This document shows, piece after piece, positions 53,494 through 62,761 of a stretch of DNA of 64,000 bases (position 1 is the first letter of the stretch; each line of letters begins with the position of its first letter). The notes beneath the pieces are model-generated. The model saw only the letters and a program-made list of their open reading frames with translations. It ran no database searches and was not told the DNA's origin. The stretch spans positions 61,985-125,984 of the forward strand of contig CAJTYM010000005.1 of the NCBI GenBank assembly GCA_910583835.1, read 5' to 3'. The position numbers were made by a program, and so were the translations under genes. Source of the DNA: an uncultured Lachnospiraceae bacterium (GTDB lineage Bacteria > Bacillota > Clostridia > Lachnospirales > Lachnospiraceae).

Positions 53494-53570
53494 TTGTGTA
53501 ACGGAAAGGGAGGGCGTATAAAAAGAAACAAACGGCAGAAACAGCTTTTTCAGGAAATCAGGCGGACAAT

Positions 53571-53924
53571 TTACCTGTCTAATTTCTCCAACCACTCACT
53601 TTCTTTAAAACCTGTAAGCACCAAATCACCACTTACAATGAGCGGCCGTTTCACCAACATTCCATTTGCAGCAAGCAGCCGCAGCTTTTCCTCATCATCC
53701 ATTGCAGGAAGCTTATCTTTGAGCTGCATTTCTCTGTATAGCATACCGCTGGTATTAAAGAATTTCTTGATTGGCAGCCCACTCATTTGATACCATTCCT
53801 TTAATTCGTCATATGAAGGATTATCCTCCACAATATGACGGTCTGTGTACTCCATACCATGTGCATCCAGCCACTTTCTTGCCTTCTGGCAGGTAGAGCA
53901 TTTCGGATATTCAATAAATAACAT
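53571..53924 (-). CDS. ArsC/Spx/YffB-family thioredoxin-fold protein
   Basis: 117 residues starting MLFIEYPKCSTCQKARKWLD, with a CxxC at positions 9 and 12. Family marks are R-H-I-V-E-D-N-P-S, LPIKKFFNTSG and a late NGMLVKRPLIV. Members include arsenate reductases and the Spx regulator. The short length and KRPLIV motif fit the ArsC-like reductases of the YffB type; Spx itself would be about 131 residues. No arsenic genes are nearby. Confidence 0.88.
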   Translation of the reverse strand: MLFIEYPKCSTCQKARKWLDAHGMEYTDRHIVEDNPSYDELKEWYQMSGLPIKKFFNTSGMLYREMQLKDKLPAMDDEEKLRLLAANGMLVKRPLIVSGDLVLTGFKESEWLEKLDR

Positions 53925-53930
53925 TTTATT

Positions 53931-54125
53931 TTACCTCCAGTTTTTTATTATACCCGCAATTATAGCAGCGGAACCAGTTACTTCCAGTATATACATAGGC
54001 AACGCAAGTTTCAATATGAAATTTCCGAACAAAGAGGTTATCTGTCCCAAAATGAGGAACACGAAATTATCCTTTGGAAACAGATAGATTGGGTATGGGG
54101 ATGTTTCCTGACTTTTGTGACGCAA
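53931..54125 (-). pseudogene. MFS transporter remnant (N-terminal fragment)
   Basis: 64 codons with F-V-F-L-I-L-G-Q-I-T-S-L-F-G-N-F-I-L and L-A-L-P-M-Y-I-L-E-V-T-G-S-A, the first helix and loop of macrolide-efflux-type MFS proteins, then a stop. The other 11 helices are missing. The start lies in a non-matching leader, so both ends look broken. Confidence 0.6.
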
Positions 54126-54225
54126 AGCAAAACAAATTGCTCATTGCAGACGAGAAAAGTATTGCCGTACCATATTTACTTGCCAAAAGTATGGTGCTAT
54201 CATATTTATCAAGGGGAGTGAGATT

Positions 54226-54570
54226 ATGATTTTTCAGCCAAGGCAATTTGGCATTGTATTAAAAAATGCCAGAATCGACAAAAAACTTACACAGGCAGAA
54301 TTAGCTGAAATATTAGACATATCTTTATCATATTTAAAAGACCTTGAACGTTTTCGAAATAACCCAAGTTATGAAGTATTTGAAAAAACCATTCGCTATT
54401 TTAATTTATCCGCAGACACGGTCATTTACCCTAATCAGAATCATAGTAACAATACCTACCAGAAAATAGAACGCCTGCTAACCCTCTGCGATGAAAGGCA
54501 GCTCCAGGTAATCCTTGCCACCACAGAGGCATTGATTGCTATGGAAACAAATATGCCAGATTCAGAGTAA
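54226..54570 (+). CDS. XRE-family HTH regulator
   Basis: 114 residues: HTH_3 at about 10-65 (LKNARIDKKLTQAELAEILDISLSYLKDLER) and a helical C-terminus with Y-Q-K-I-E-R-L-L-T-L-C-D. ATG follows GGGGAGTGAGATT. Small solo regulators of this form often come from mobile elements. Upstream, two related stretches (around 54157-54175 and 54188-54208, each with AGTAT ... CATATTTA) may be its operator. Targets unknown. Confidence 0.88.
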   Translation: MIFQPRQFGIVLKNARIDKKLTQAELAEILDISLSYLKDLERFRNNPSYEVFEKTIRYFNLSADTVIYPNQNHSNNTYQKIERLLTLCDERQLQVILATTEALIAMETNMPDSE

Positions 54571-54666
54571 AAGCCCTCATGAACCACAAACAGACTCTTG
54601 TAAATATTCCTGTATAGTTCATCATAATTTCCTTGTCTCTAAGCCAATTTTTCCTCAAAATATTGT

Positions 54667-54695
54667 TTGACACAGCAGCACATAGATTTTACAAT
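54667..54695 (+). promoter_or_regulatory. Consensus promoter of the metalloprotease gene
   Basis: TTGACA, 17-bp spacer, TACAAT, 30 bp before the start codon. Confidence 0.75.
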
Positions 54696-54724
54696 AAGCA
54701 TATAAAAACCAAGGAGGATGGCGG

Positions 54725-57700
54725 ATGAAAAATATCAGGATAGCAACAGCAGCGTTATTTATGATGATGGCGTTACTATTTATTCCATCGATAACTGTTT
54801 CAGCAGCAAGTGTCGGAGAAACGGTGAGCCACGATACAGTAACGGACCTGCAGGCAATTGATTATGAAAGCAATGAGACCATAGGAAGTTTACTGGCTCC
54901 ATCACGGTATTCTATGGCAGATAAGCTGAATAAGAAGACAGAGATTGCCAAGCGGGAGGGGAAGAGCCCCGCGGATATCAGCGATGAACAAGCCATAAGG
55001 GAACTGAATCAGGATAATGTTAAGGTAATGTCTTATGAAAAGGCATTTGCTGAAGTGCAGGCAGAAGCAGGAGATATCATCCAGAGAGTGATTGACAGCA
55101 ATCCAGGCGCTGAAAGCAACGGCGCCGCATTTTATACAAATAAAATACTGCAGAATAAAGAAGCATTGCTGCTGGGTCTCACCTATCTTGAACGGCTGTA
55201 TGACTTCGATATGGGCGGACATAATATCAAAGATATTCTTCTATATGAGCCAGGTTCATATGGGATTTCAGTAGATGTTGTGGACTGGCTGATACAAATT
55301 GGAAACGCCGGTGGCGATACCTTAAAGATTTCCAACAATGACAAGGTATTTGGTTATAGGAAGCTGTTTTGGTCCGTTACTGCCTCTGCAACACTAGAAG
55401 CATTTTTGGAAGAGAACAGGCAAAAATGGATACCTGATACATCGATGAACGATTGGTTTCTGTTGGAAAGCCCTGCATATATAGTAGAGAACTTATCCTC
55501 CTGGACCGACAATGAAATCGGATTATACAGAAGGCTTTATGATAATACGGCTTCCCGCGCCTATATTTTGCCACTGCTCACGGTATCAGAAGACAGCGTT
55601 TATGTGATTGCTAACTCTGCTACCATAACATATGGGATAGTGGATTGTTATATAGACAGAACTATAAAAGAAACAGACCCTGCACGTTATGGACAATTAC
55701 GTGAAAAATTCCTGCAGCAGCTGGAACAGGCCGCCAAACAGCAGACAGCATTTATTGATTTTTGGTATCGGATTGCAAAACCGGAAAAGAAAGAACTTCT
55801 TTCGTCCAATCGAATTGTTTTGGATAGCCTGCGGATCGATCCTGACACAACAATCCAATGGTCAGACAAATTTGGCGAAAATGCTGCCCTGGGCGTCAGG
55901 GAATTTTTTACTCCCCTGAACTTATATGGTAATTTTATGTTTGCTGATGGTGTGGCGGAAGGCAATGGAATCCGTTACTATGCATCAAAAGCATTGACAG
56001 AACGAGGATATGCAACATATGCTCATGAACTGACGCATATTCTTGTTCCCGATGTAATGCTGAATGGGTATGGTTCACGAGACGGCATGATGGCAGAGGT
56101 TTATACAAGAGGAATGTTTGAACCATATGAGCTGAATGACCCGCCGGCTTTTAATCTGAACCTGATTTATGACCGGCAGGCAGTCAGTGACCGCTATCAT
56201 AACGGCCTTCCAGAGCGATTTGAAGATGAAACAGATTTAAAGAATTATATGGGCGGCATCCTGGATGTCATTTATACGCTGGATTATGCAGAAGCAGATG
56301 TTATGCTTACGAAAAGTTCGGAAGAGAAAATGAAATGGTTCCACAAGCTTGAGCAGCCAGAGGATCCAGATGAAAGATATAACCAAGGCGAAGAAGGCTC
56401 AAAACATAATCTGGATTCCGTAAGGGAACTGACTCTGGATGAAGCGGAAACGCTGAATTCTCTCGATGACCTGATTCGTGACAATATTATCGTATCTCGC
56501 TATGAAGTAAATGGAACAAAGACAACTGGAACCATGGCAAGAAACGGCTATTATGTTGTGCCGCTTTTCAGCGCGAACTATGCCGGCGTACAGAATGACT
56601 ATGGTGTCAGCGGCGATGCCACGATACGCCGGCAGGCATTTGAACTGCTTGCTGAATATGGATATTATGACGGCATGATTCCTTATATATCCAACCAGTA
56701 CAAAGAAACTGCCAGTTCGGAGCAGACAATCCTCTCCGATAAATATATCCTTGAGAAAATATTTGGCGATTCTTATGAGACGATGGCTGATTTTAAGAAA
56801 GCAATGTTTCAGAGAAGGATTGAAAAACTCAATGAATTGAAGCCCATCACGATTACGTGGAAAGACCAGTCCGTTACAATCAATAATTATGAAATACTGC
56901 GTCAGCTGATGAAAGAGGCAATTGAGCGTGATTTATTAAACGTCAATGTGTTGCCGGGCGGTTATAATAACATCCGTGCACAGGCAACAGAGGTTGAATG
57001 TCTGAAGCAACAAATATTTAAAGCATACTTAATTCAGACAGAGGATTTCAGTAAATCTATTTATGGTACTGCGCCCGAACAGCCCGAACAGCCGGAGCAG
57101 CCAGAACAGCCAGAACAACCGGAACAACCAGAACAGCCAGAGCAGCCAGAACAACCCGAGCAACCAGAACAACCGGAACAGCCAGAACAGCCGGAGCAGC
57201 CAGAACAACCCGAGCAGCCAGAACAGCCGGAACAACCCGAGCAGCCAGAGCAGCCAGAACAGCCGGAGCGGCCTGGCGGTAATGATAACGAAACTCCAGG
57301 CGGCAATGATAATCAACAGCCTGGCGGTAATGATACGCAAAAGCCAGATACCGGAACTGATAAACCCGGCACTGGAACCGATAAGCCTGGTACTGATGAG
57401 CCAGATATTGGAACCAACACGCAAGATGCAAACCACGACCAGCTTCTTTGCAAAGCATCCGCTGCTAAAACCTCACATACAATCCGCTGGACTCCTGTGC
57501 AGTCAGCAGATGGGTATGAAATATATGGGGCTAAATCTAATGGAAAATATAAACTTCTGCGAACGCTAAACAAAAAGTCAACCAAGTGGACACATAAAAA
57601 GTTAAAAAAGGGGACGCAATATAAATATTATGTGAAAGCATATAAAATAATTGATGGCAAACAAGAAATCCTGGCTAAGTCCCTGTCCATCTATAGTACA

Positions 57701-57973
57701 ACAAAGGGCGGAAAATACGGCAATCCTTCAAAGATAACAGTAACAAAGACACGTGTAAGTGTGAAATCTGGCAAGAATGTCCGGCTCCGCGTGAAAGTTA
57801 CTGGAAAAAAGTTAAGAAATACCGGTAAAAAGGTGCGTTATGCCTCATCCAATCCATCTATTGCAAAGGTATCAAAGAAAGGAGTCATCACCGGCAAAAA
57901 ACGTGGCATCTGCACGGTATACTGCATTACCCAGAATGGTCTGTATAAAAAAGTAAAGGTAACGGTAATTTAA
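54725..57973 (+). CDS. Secreted ZmpB-like zinc metalloprotease with (PEQ)n stalk, Fn3 and Big_2 domains
   Basis: 1082 residues. Signal peptide MKNIRIATAALFMMMALLF; a helical N-terminal region; then a gluzincin site HELTH (434-438) with the third ligand Glu458 in MMAEVY, in the context L-N-G-Y-G-S-R-D-G-M, which matches the ZmpA/B/C (M26) group. From about 785 comes a (Pro-Glu-Gln) stalk of about 21 units, a GGNDN-rich and TDKPGTG linker, a Fn3-like module (about 905-985) and a Big_2 Ig-like module (about 1000-1080). M26 enzymes cleave IgA1 or mucin-type glycoproteins; the target here is unknown. No LPXTG motif is seen, so attachment may be by the C-terminal modules. Confidence 0.82.
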   Translation: MKNIRIATAALFMMMALLFIPSITVSAASVGETVSHDTVTDLQAIDYESNETIGSLLAPSRYSMADKLNKKTEIAKREGKSPADISDEQAIRELNQDNVKVMSYEKAFAEVQAEAGDIIQRVIDSNPGAESNGAAFYTNKILQNKEALLLGLTYLERLYDFDMGGHNIKDILLYEPGSYGISVDVVDWLIQIGNAGGDTLKISNNDKVFGYRKLFWSVTASATLEAFLEENRQKWIPDTSMNDWFLLESPAYIVENLSSWTDNEIGLYRRLYDNTASRAYILPLLTVSEDSVYVIANSATITYGIVDCYIDRTIKETDPARYGQLREKFLQQLEQAAKQQTAFIDFWYRIAKPEKKELLSSNRIVLDSLRIDPDTTIQWSDKFGENAALGVREFFTPLNLYGNFMFADGVAEGNGIRYYASKALTERGYATYAHELTHILVPDVMLNGYGSRDGMMAEVYTRGMFEPYELNDPPAFNLNLIYDRQAVSDRYHNGLPERFEDETDLKNYMGGILDVIYTLDYAEADVMLTKSSEEKMKWFHKLEQPEDPDERYNQGEEGSKHNLDSVRELTLDEAETLNSLDDLIRDNIIVSRYEVNGTKTTGTMARNGYYVVPLFSANYAGVQNDYGVSGDATIRRQAFELLAEYGYYDGMIPYISNQYKETASSEQTILSDKYILEKIFGDSYETMADFKKAMFQRRIEKLNELKPITITWKDQSVTINNYEILRQLMKEAIERDLLNVNVLPGGYNNIRAQATEVECLKQQIFKAYLIQTEDFSKSIYGTAPEQPEQPEQPEQPEQPEQPEQPEQPEQPEQPEQPEQPEQPEQPEQPEQPEQPEQPEQPEQPEQPERPGGNDNETPGGNDNQQPGGNDTQKPDTGTDKPGTGTDKPGTDEPDIGTNTQDANHDQLLCKASAAKTSHTIRWTPVQSADGYEIYGAKSNGKYKLLRTLNKKSTKWTHKKLKKGTQYKYYVKAYKIIDGKQEILAKSLSIYSTTKGGKYGNPSKITVTKTRVSVKSGKNVRLRVKVTGKKLRNTGKKVRYASSNPSIAKVSKKGVITGKKRGICTVYCITQNGLYKKVKVTVI
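57076..57269 (+). repeat. 9-bp tandem repeat coding (PEQ)n
   Basis: About 21 copies of CCRGARCAR-like 9-mers with synonymous third-base variation (CCA/CCG/CCC, GAA/GAG). The mix suggests selection on the protein repeat and past unequal exchange more than very recent slippage. Confidence 0.9.
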
Positions 57974-57975
57974 AG

Positions 57976-58009
57976 GAAATGACCACACTTCAAACTGTGT
58001 GGTCATTTC
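57976..58009. terminator. Shared terminator of two convergent surface-protein genes
   Basis: GAAATGACCACAC / GTGTGGTCATTTC form a perfect 13-bp stem with A/T ends, within the 40-bp gap between the two stops. Confidence 0.88.
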
Positions 58010-58013
58010 TTTA

Positions 58014-60281
58014 TTACTTTGTTGCCTGTTTCACTTTCAATCCTGCTTTTTTAAGGATTTTCTTGTACTTTTTCAATTGCTTGGACGGTACTTTGACTTT
58101 CAGACTGGTTTTGGTCCCCTTGAATGCCTGTTTCCCTACGGAACTAAGTTTTGTTGACTTGATTGTTACTTTGCCAAGTTTCTTACACCCGTTAAATGCG
58201 CTCTTTCCAATCGTTTTTAGGCTTGATTTCGATGTCTTACCGATGTTAACTGTCTTGAGCTTTGTGCAGCCAGAGAATGCATGTGCTCCAATCGTCTTTA
58301 CATTATCTCCAATCGTCAGGCTCGTCAGTTTCTTATTGTTCCGCATTGCCTTTGACCTAATGGAGGTTACCTTATACTTCACGCCGTCCGTACCTGTAAC
58401 TGTATTAATCGTAACCTTCGCTGCCGTGGATTTTGCCATTATCACTTCCACTTCTTTGCCAACTTTTGTCACTTTATAAGTGACTTGACCAACTGTAAAG
58501 GTTTGACCTTTTGCAAACGGTGGCTGATTTTCTTCGTTTCCTGAATTACCGCCATCTCCTGAACTGCCTCCGTTTCCCGGATTGCCGCCTCCTCCCAGAT
58601 TATCGCCGTTTCCTGGATTATCGCCTCCTCCCGGGTTGTCGTTTCCTCCTGGATTGTCGCCTCCTCCCGGGTTGTCGTTTCCTCCTGGATTGTCGCCTCC
58701 TCCCGGGTTGTCGTTTCCTCCTGGATTGTCTCCGTTTCCTGGATTGTCGCCTCCTCCTGGTTTATCGCCGCTTTCCGGGATGTAATTATAATGTATCGTC
58801 GCCTTTGATACTGCTGCTGCCGTATCGCCTATTTTACCTATACTGCTCCACTGCTCTTCGGTTCCGGTAAAGTATATATCCTTCAGAGGACAAGCTGCGA
58901 ATGCGGCTATCCCTATTGTCGCCACACTATCTGGAATTATGACAGTGGTAAATCCTGAGCAGGAAGCGAATGCTGACATTCCTATACGTTCCGCGCCTTG
59001 TGGAATTTCCACTCCGGCAAGCATCTGGCAATTCTGAAACATCCCCTCACCAATGCAGTCTATGCTTTGGGGCAGCGTTACACTCATCAGATAGTAACAT
59101 TGCATAAACATATTGTCGCCCATCTTCACCTGCTTGCTGCCAGGAGCAAACGTTGCTCTTGTCAGCGCCTGGCATTGGAAAAATGCGGCAGCGCCCACCT
59201 CTCCAATACTGGAAGGCAAAGCTATAGAAGTAAGACTTGTGCAGGATTGGAAAGCATTTTGGTCAATTGTTTCCACTCCTTCGGAAACAGTCACCGAACT
59301 AAGGTTTTGGCATTCACAGAAAGCACTGTTACCAATGGTTTTCACACTGGAGGGAATGACCACGGAAATCATCGAGGAACCGCGAAAAGCGCTGTTGCCT
59401 ATTATCGTCACACTGGGGGAAATCTCTGCACTATAGACCCCACAGTTCCAAAAGGCACAAGCCCCGATGCTGGTTACACCATCCCCAATGACAACTTTCC
59501 GAATTTGGCTGCTGTTATCGTTCCACGGCTGTTCGCTGGCACTGCTGTAATCCGGCATAGCCCCTTTGCCGGAGATAGTCAGCGTACCTGCTTTCGTCAG
59601 GTTCCAGACAAGCCCTCCTTCAAGAGTCCCGGATGCAATTGATACATTTGCTTGCGGATCGTCTGGCGGAACATAACCTTCCGGGTAGCGGGTGATATAG
59701 TGACTGGTGTTGCTCATCACCTCTTGCTTGGATATTGCCCTCCCCCAATGAATCTTACCTTTGTGGTCTCCAGTGCTGATATTTCCTTCCGCAACGACCA
59801 CGCCTGCCTCATTCACCTCAAGCACAATCACCGTATGGGCGTCATTGCTTACCCGCAGGATATCTCCAGCTTTTATATCTTCAAATGCAAACTCACCATT
59901 TGCGTACATCCTGGCTGGCAGACTGCCAAAGGCTTCATCGCTGAGTATAAAAGCAAAGGCTACGCAGCCCACGGCAACAATATTCTTCCCACCGAGGAGC
60001 CCGCCTTTCCAGCGGTAATATCCCTTGGAATCTGAATAAGGCTCATCGTCTGTCCAGATTGTCCCCTCCTTATACTCATCCCGGTCTTTCAATGCAATCA
60101 TGGACGCATAGACTTGCGCAGGGGTAGGAATTGCACTATCCTCGTTGGCCAGCCTGGATGTCGATTCTGCCACAGGAACATTCTCTTGCTGCAAAGGGGC
60201 TTCCTGCCATGCGTGTGCCACTGACTGAGAAGAAATGCATAAGCACAGTGCTAAAGCAGCTGAAACAACTCTTTTTTTCAA
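58014..60281 (-). CDS. Secreted BspA-type leucine-rich repeat protein with N-terminal amidase-like domain
   Basis: 755 residues; TTG start at 60281 after GGAGGGTACAAAA. Signal peptide KKRVVSAALALCLCISSQ. Residues about 50-195 resemble a CHAP/NlpC-type cysteine fold: Cys in NIVAVGCVAFAF, His in VSNDAHTVIVLEV. Then BspA-type LRR_5 units (about 245-465: VVIGDGVTSIGACAF, SVKTIGNSAFCECQNL, and so on), a Gly-Asn-Asp-Pro linker (about 475-565) and a second set of LRR_5 units to a Lys-rich end. These LRR proteins act in adhesion. An enzymatic N-terminal domain in front is less usual; activity is not proven. Confidence 0.82.
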   Translation of the reverse strand: MKKRVVSAALALCLCISSQSVAHAWQEAPLQQENVPVAESTSRLANEDSAIPTPAQVYASMIALKDRDEYKEGTIWTDDEPYSDSKGYYRWKGGLLGGKNIVAVGCVAFAFILSDEAFGSLPARMYANGEFAFEDIKAGDILRVSNDAHTVIVLEVNEAGVVVAEGNISTGDHKGKIHWGRAISKQEVMSNTSHYITRYPEGYVPPDDPQANVSIASGTLEGGLVWNLTKAGTLTISGKGAMPDYSSASEQPWNDNSSQIRKVVIGDGVTSIGACAFWNCGVYSAEISPSVTIIGNSAFRGSSMISVVIPSSVKTIGNSAFCECQNLSSVTVSEGVETIDQNAFQSCTSLTSIALPSSIGEVGAAAFFQCQALTRATFAPGSKQVKMGDNMFMQCYYLMSVTLPQSIDCIGEGMFQNCQMLAGVEIPQGAERIGMSAFASCSGFTTVIIPDSVATIGIAAFAACPLKDIYFTGTEEQWSSIGKIGDTAAAVSKATIHYNYIPESGDKPGGGDNPGNGDNPGGNDNPGGGDNPGGNDNPGGGDNPGGNDNPGGGDNPGNGDNLGGGGNPGNGGSSGDGGNSGNEENQPPFAKGQTFTVGQVTYKVTKVGKEVEVIMAKSTAAKVTINTVTGTDGVKYKVTSIRSKAMRNNKKLTSLTIGDNVKTIGAHAFSGCTKLKTVNIGKTSKSSLKTIGKSAFNGCKKLGKVTIKSTKLSSVGKQAFKGTKTSLKVKVPSKQLKKYKKILKKAGLKVKQATK
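58618..58740 (-). repeat. 36-bp tandem repeat coding GGNDNPGGGDNP
   Basis: Three near-perfect 36-bp units within the linker-coding region of the LRR gene, with degenerate units on both sides. Unit changes keep the frame and alter linker length by 12 residues. Confidence 0.88.
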
Positions 60282-60340
60282 TTTTGTACCCTCCTAATTT
60301 TAGATATGGGAGACTTTTCGTTAACAATACTCTCCCTTAT

Positions 60341-60369
60341 AATATATTGATATTTTTCGGCTTTGTCAA
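60341..60369 (-). promoter_or_regulatory. Consensus promoter of the LRR gene
   Basis: The minus strand has TTGACA (60369-60364), a 17-bp spacer and TATATT (60346-60341), 60 bp before the TTG start. Confidence 0.72.
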
Positions 60370-60448
60370 TAAGCATGAAATTAAAGACATGTCAACCCTA
60401 TCATAACAAACATAAATTATAGGAAGCGCTTAAATGTACAGCATATTT

Positions 60449-60922
60449 TCATATTTCTATTTCTTTCCTGTGTGCCAAATGGATACCAATATGCCCTATT
60501 CCAAGAATGAAAACAGCTATGCCAAGTAGTATATTTTTCCCATATATTGCCAATAACATAAACGCTGCAACAGGGAGCGAAGCTCCGGCAACCGGAATCC
60601 CGAAAAAACTACTGTAAAAATCTGACATCTTCTTTTCACTCTTAAAATACCGAATCCAGTAAATTTCATAAAGCACCATCATCACAAAGGATAGCACTAA
60701 CCACCATGACCAGTTCGACCATAACTTAAGATTATAATCAGAGAAAATTAGAACTGTGCAAGAAACCGATACTTCTCCGATTCGTTCTAATGTTAAAAGA
60801 ACTCTGTTTTCGTTACCTGAATATTTTTCATAATCCTGCGGCTGATTTTTTGTCCATATGATGTTGGGTATCATCAGCAGCAGGAGATAAATCAGGCCTA
60901 CATAAGAAAATCCAAAATGCAT
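60449..60922 (-). CDS. Small integral membrane protein, unknown function
   Basis: 157 residues with four or five hydrophobic segments (about 5-22, 48-62, 72-90, 105-125, 128-148), beginning MHFGFSYVGLIYLLLLMIPN and ending in a His/Lys tail. ATG follows GGAGGTAAAT. I do not recognise the family. It lies 33 bp after the acetyltransferase gene and may be co-transcribed with it. Confidence 0.78.
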   Translation of the reverse strand: MHFGFSYVGLIYLLLLMIPNIIWTKNQPQDYEKYSGNENRVLLTLERIGEVSVSCTVLIFSDYNLKLWSNWSWWLVLSFVMMVLYEIYWIRYFKSEKKMSDFYSSFFGIPVAGASLPVAAFMLLAIYGKNILLGIAVFILGIGHIGIHLAHRKEIEI

Positions 60923-60955
60923 ATTTACCTCCGTGAAAATAGAAGAATCTCATCC

Positions 60956-61465
60956 TCATGCTTCCTTTAAAAGAGCATACATTTTCATATCCAAAATCCT
61001 GCCATTTTTTACTGCATTTTTATGCAAAGTACCCTCATACTGAAACCCGGCTTTTTCCAAAACCCGGCATGATCTCACATTACAGGCAAAAGGCTCTGCA
61101 AAAATTCTCATAATATCCGTGTTCCTAAATACATATTCACATGCCTGCTTCGCTGCGCTTGCAGCATATCCGTTTCCCCAATACTGCTCGCCTATGTAAT
61201 ATCCAATCTCCGCAGTTCTGTAATGGATATTCTCACATCTGAAAATCCCTATACTGCCAATGACCTTATCTCCAAGCGTGATAGCAAAAGCAAAGGTTTT
61301 CGATTGATCCGCAGACAACATCGATGTAATATAATCCTCCGCATCTCTTTCCGTATATGGAAACGGCAATCCATCACGCAGATTATTTAAGATATTGATG
61401 TTATTCAAATTCTTTGCAAGATCCGTTTTATCTTTAATTCTCCATTCTCTTATCACACATTCCAT
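60956..61465 (-). CDS. GNAT acetyltransferase (RimJ/RimL type)
   Basis: 169 residues from ATG 61465 (GAGGA upstream), starting MECVIREWRIKDKTDL. GNAT motif A near GYYIGEQYWGNGYAASAAK (acetyl-CoA loop) and motif B near RSCRVLEKAGFQYEG, the RimJ/RimL signature. It transfers acetyl groups to an amine, commonly a protein N-terminus or an antibiotic. The acceptor is unknown. Confidence 0.88.
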   Translation of the reverse strand: MECVIREWRIKDKTDLAKNLNNINILNNLRDGLPFPYTERDAEDYITSMLSADQSKTFAFAITLGDKVIGSIGIFRCENIHYRTAEIGYYIGEQYWGNGYAASAAKQACEYVFRNTDIMRIFAEPFACNVRSCRVLEKAGFQYEGTLHKNAVKNGRILDMKMYALLKEA

Positions 61466-61476
61466 AATTAAAATCC

Positions 61477-61659
61477 TCAATATTGCTTCACGAGAAAACA
61501 ATCATCATAAATACCACCAACTAACTTGCCGGAAGCATAGGTAATCAGCTTGCCGAAATGATTGTGGTTTGTATCCTCCACTCCCTCATCATTATAACCT
61601 CCAACAATTATTTTTTCAACTACGCTTTCAAAAACCACTCTGTTGAAGTTCTCCAGCAT
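61477..61659 (-). pseudogene. Large serine recombinase remnant (C-terminal fragment)
   Basis: 60 codons that read F-N-R-V-V-F-E-S-V-V-E-K-I-I-V-G-G-Y-N-D-E-G, which resembles the late coiled-coil region of TndX/TnpX-type serine recombinases. No catalytic serine domain or zinc ribbon is present. It suggests that an integrative element once lay here. The identification rests on one short segment. Confidence 0.45.
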
Positions 61660-61729
61660 TTCCTCAGAACCTAACGATACTTCAGGGCAGTATCGTTATT
61701 AAGGATTCCCTCAACTTTTTGGCGGTTAT

Positions 61730-62452
61730 TCAATAATTGATATTTGCTTTTCTGGCTTGGCTGCATAAGTCACGAGCAGACAGGGTGTAACTTTTTCCAT
61801 CCTTGATAAAATGTGTCCCACACTGCCGAAACTCAAAATGAACTTTGCGTGCCATACATTGCTCCCGAATGGCAAGCACCCACGCATAATCAAGCGGTCT
61901 GGCGTTAATGTCTGATTCGCCGCCAACTACGACTAATTCAACATAATCAAGATAGGCGCCAAGGTTTATTTCCTCAATCAATGGCTGACATATAATATTT
62001 TTATGTTTTATAGGCAGTTCATTGAAAATGGAAAGCCTGTAATCAGCCCTGTCTTGATTTTCTACCGTACATCCCACAGTAACATTATCATATCCATCGT
62101 TCCATTCCTCTGGGATACAATCCATAAACCGTTCAATACGCTTTGTCAGAAACAGAAAATGCAGGTCGGAACGCTCCCGTATCATCTGCCAACATTCAGA
62201 ACGCCATTCATCGGCATCCTCAACCAGAAAATCAGTGGAAAAGCAGAGATACACGGTCTGTCCCGATTTAATTTTGTATGCTCCTGATTTATTTTTAGCG
62301 ATGGGGGCGTAGAAGTTATCCGTCCTTACAATATTGTTCGTATCAATCCCACGCTTGAAATCGCCTTTATGGATGTAACAGTATCTGCAGCCTTCGCTAT
62401 GTTTGTGGCAGCCACGCCACGGATTCCACATTGCCATATCATTTTCCCTCAT
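61730..62452 (-). CDS. DUF5131 / phage Gp37-Gp68-like protein
   Basis: 240 residues (or 235 from the ATG at 62437, which has GAGGG at a better distance). The N-terminus MWNPWRGCHKHSEGCRYCYIH is the family hallmark, a C-x6-C-x2-C set that resembles a radical SAM iron-sulfur site. Later marks are LCFSTDFLVEDADEW, FLFLTKRIERF, VTVGCTVENQDRADYR, VVVGGESDINARPLDYAW and FEFRQCGTHF. Genes of this family occur in phages and mobile islands; the reaction is unknown. The frame is intact among decayed neighbours. Confidence 0.85.
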   Translation of the reverse strand: MRENDMAMWNPWRGCHKHSEGCRYCYIHKGDFKRGIDTNNIVRTDNFYAPIAKNKSGAYKIKSGQTVYLCFSTDFLVEDADEWRSECWQMIRERSDLHFLFLTKRIERFMDCIPEEWNDGYDNVTVGCTVENQDRADYRLSIFNELPIKHKNIICQPLIEEINLGAYLDYVELVVVGGESDINARPLDYAWVLAIREQCMARKVHFEFRQCGTHFIKDGKSYTLSARDLCSQARKANINY

Positions 62453-62590
62453 TTATTCCATGGGCGTTTTTTATCAAGCCCCCATTTATTTTCCAATATT
62501 CCTTTTCTTAGGGAGAAGAACCCCATCCCTTATTTTGCATCGTATGCATAATGCCAAACATAAAATATCTATTTAGCAATAAATATTATA

Positions 62591-62680
62591 AGTGTCTGGG
62601 AAAAGCGTGAGAGAGTCCACGGAAACAAAATATGGATTGAGCTGGCTGTACAGCTCGGCACTATTCCTTGCATTACGGTA
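62591..62680 (-). pseudogene. Radical SAM fragment (C-terminal half of barrel)
   Basis: The frame contains N-S-A-E-L-Y-S-Q-L-N-P-Y-F-V-S-V-D-S-L-T-L-F, then PDT. This matches the segment that should lie in the middle of the broken radical SAM gene just upstream and is missing from it. Flanks do not match. It is either a displaced piece or a second gene's remnant. The rest of the gap, 62453-62590, shows nothing clear. Confidence 0.5.
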
Positions 62681-62761
62681 TCCGCCATCTTTTCCCGCAA
62701 GATGTTTTCTTCTTTTTGTGTAGTTCTCTTCACATAACGGTACGCCCGCAAAGTGTTTCAC

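Noticed and set aside
57029..57458. Three long antisense frames across the PEQ tract (Leu-, Ala- and Cys-Gly-rich)
   Set aside because: Low-complexity antisense translation of a 9-bp repeat in a clearly coding gene.
58582..58785. Plus-strand Pro-rich frame opposite the LRR gene linker
   Set aside because: Antisense shadow of the 36-bp Gly-Asn-Pro-Asp repeat.
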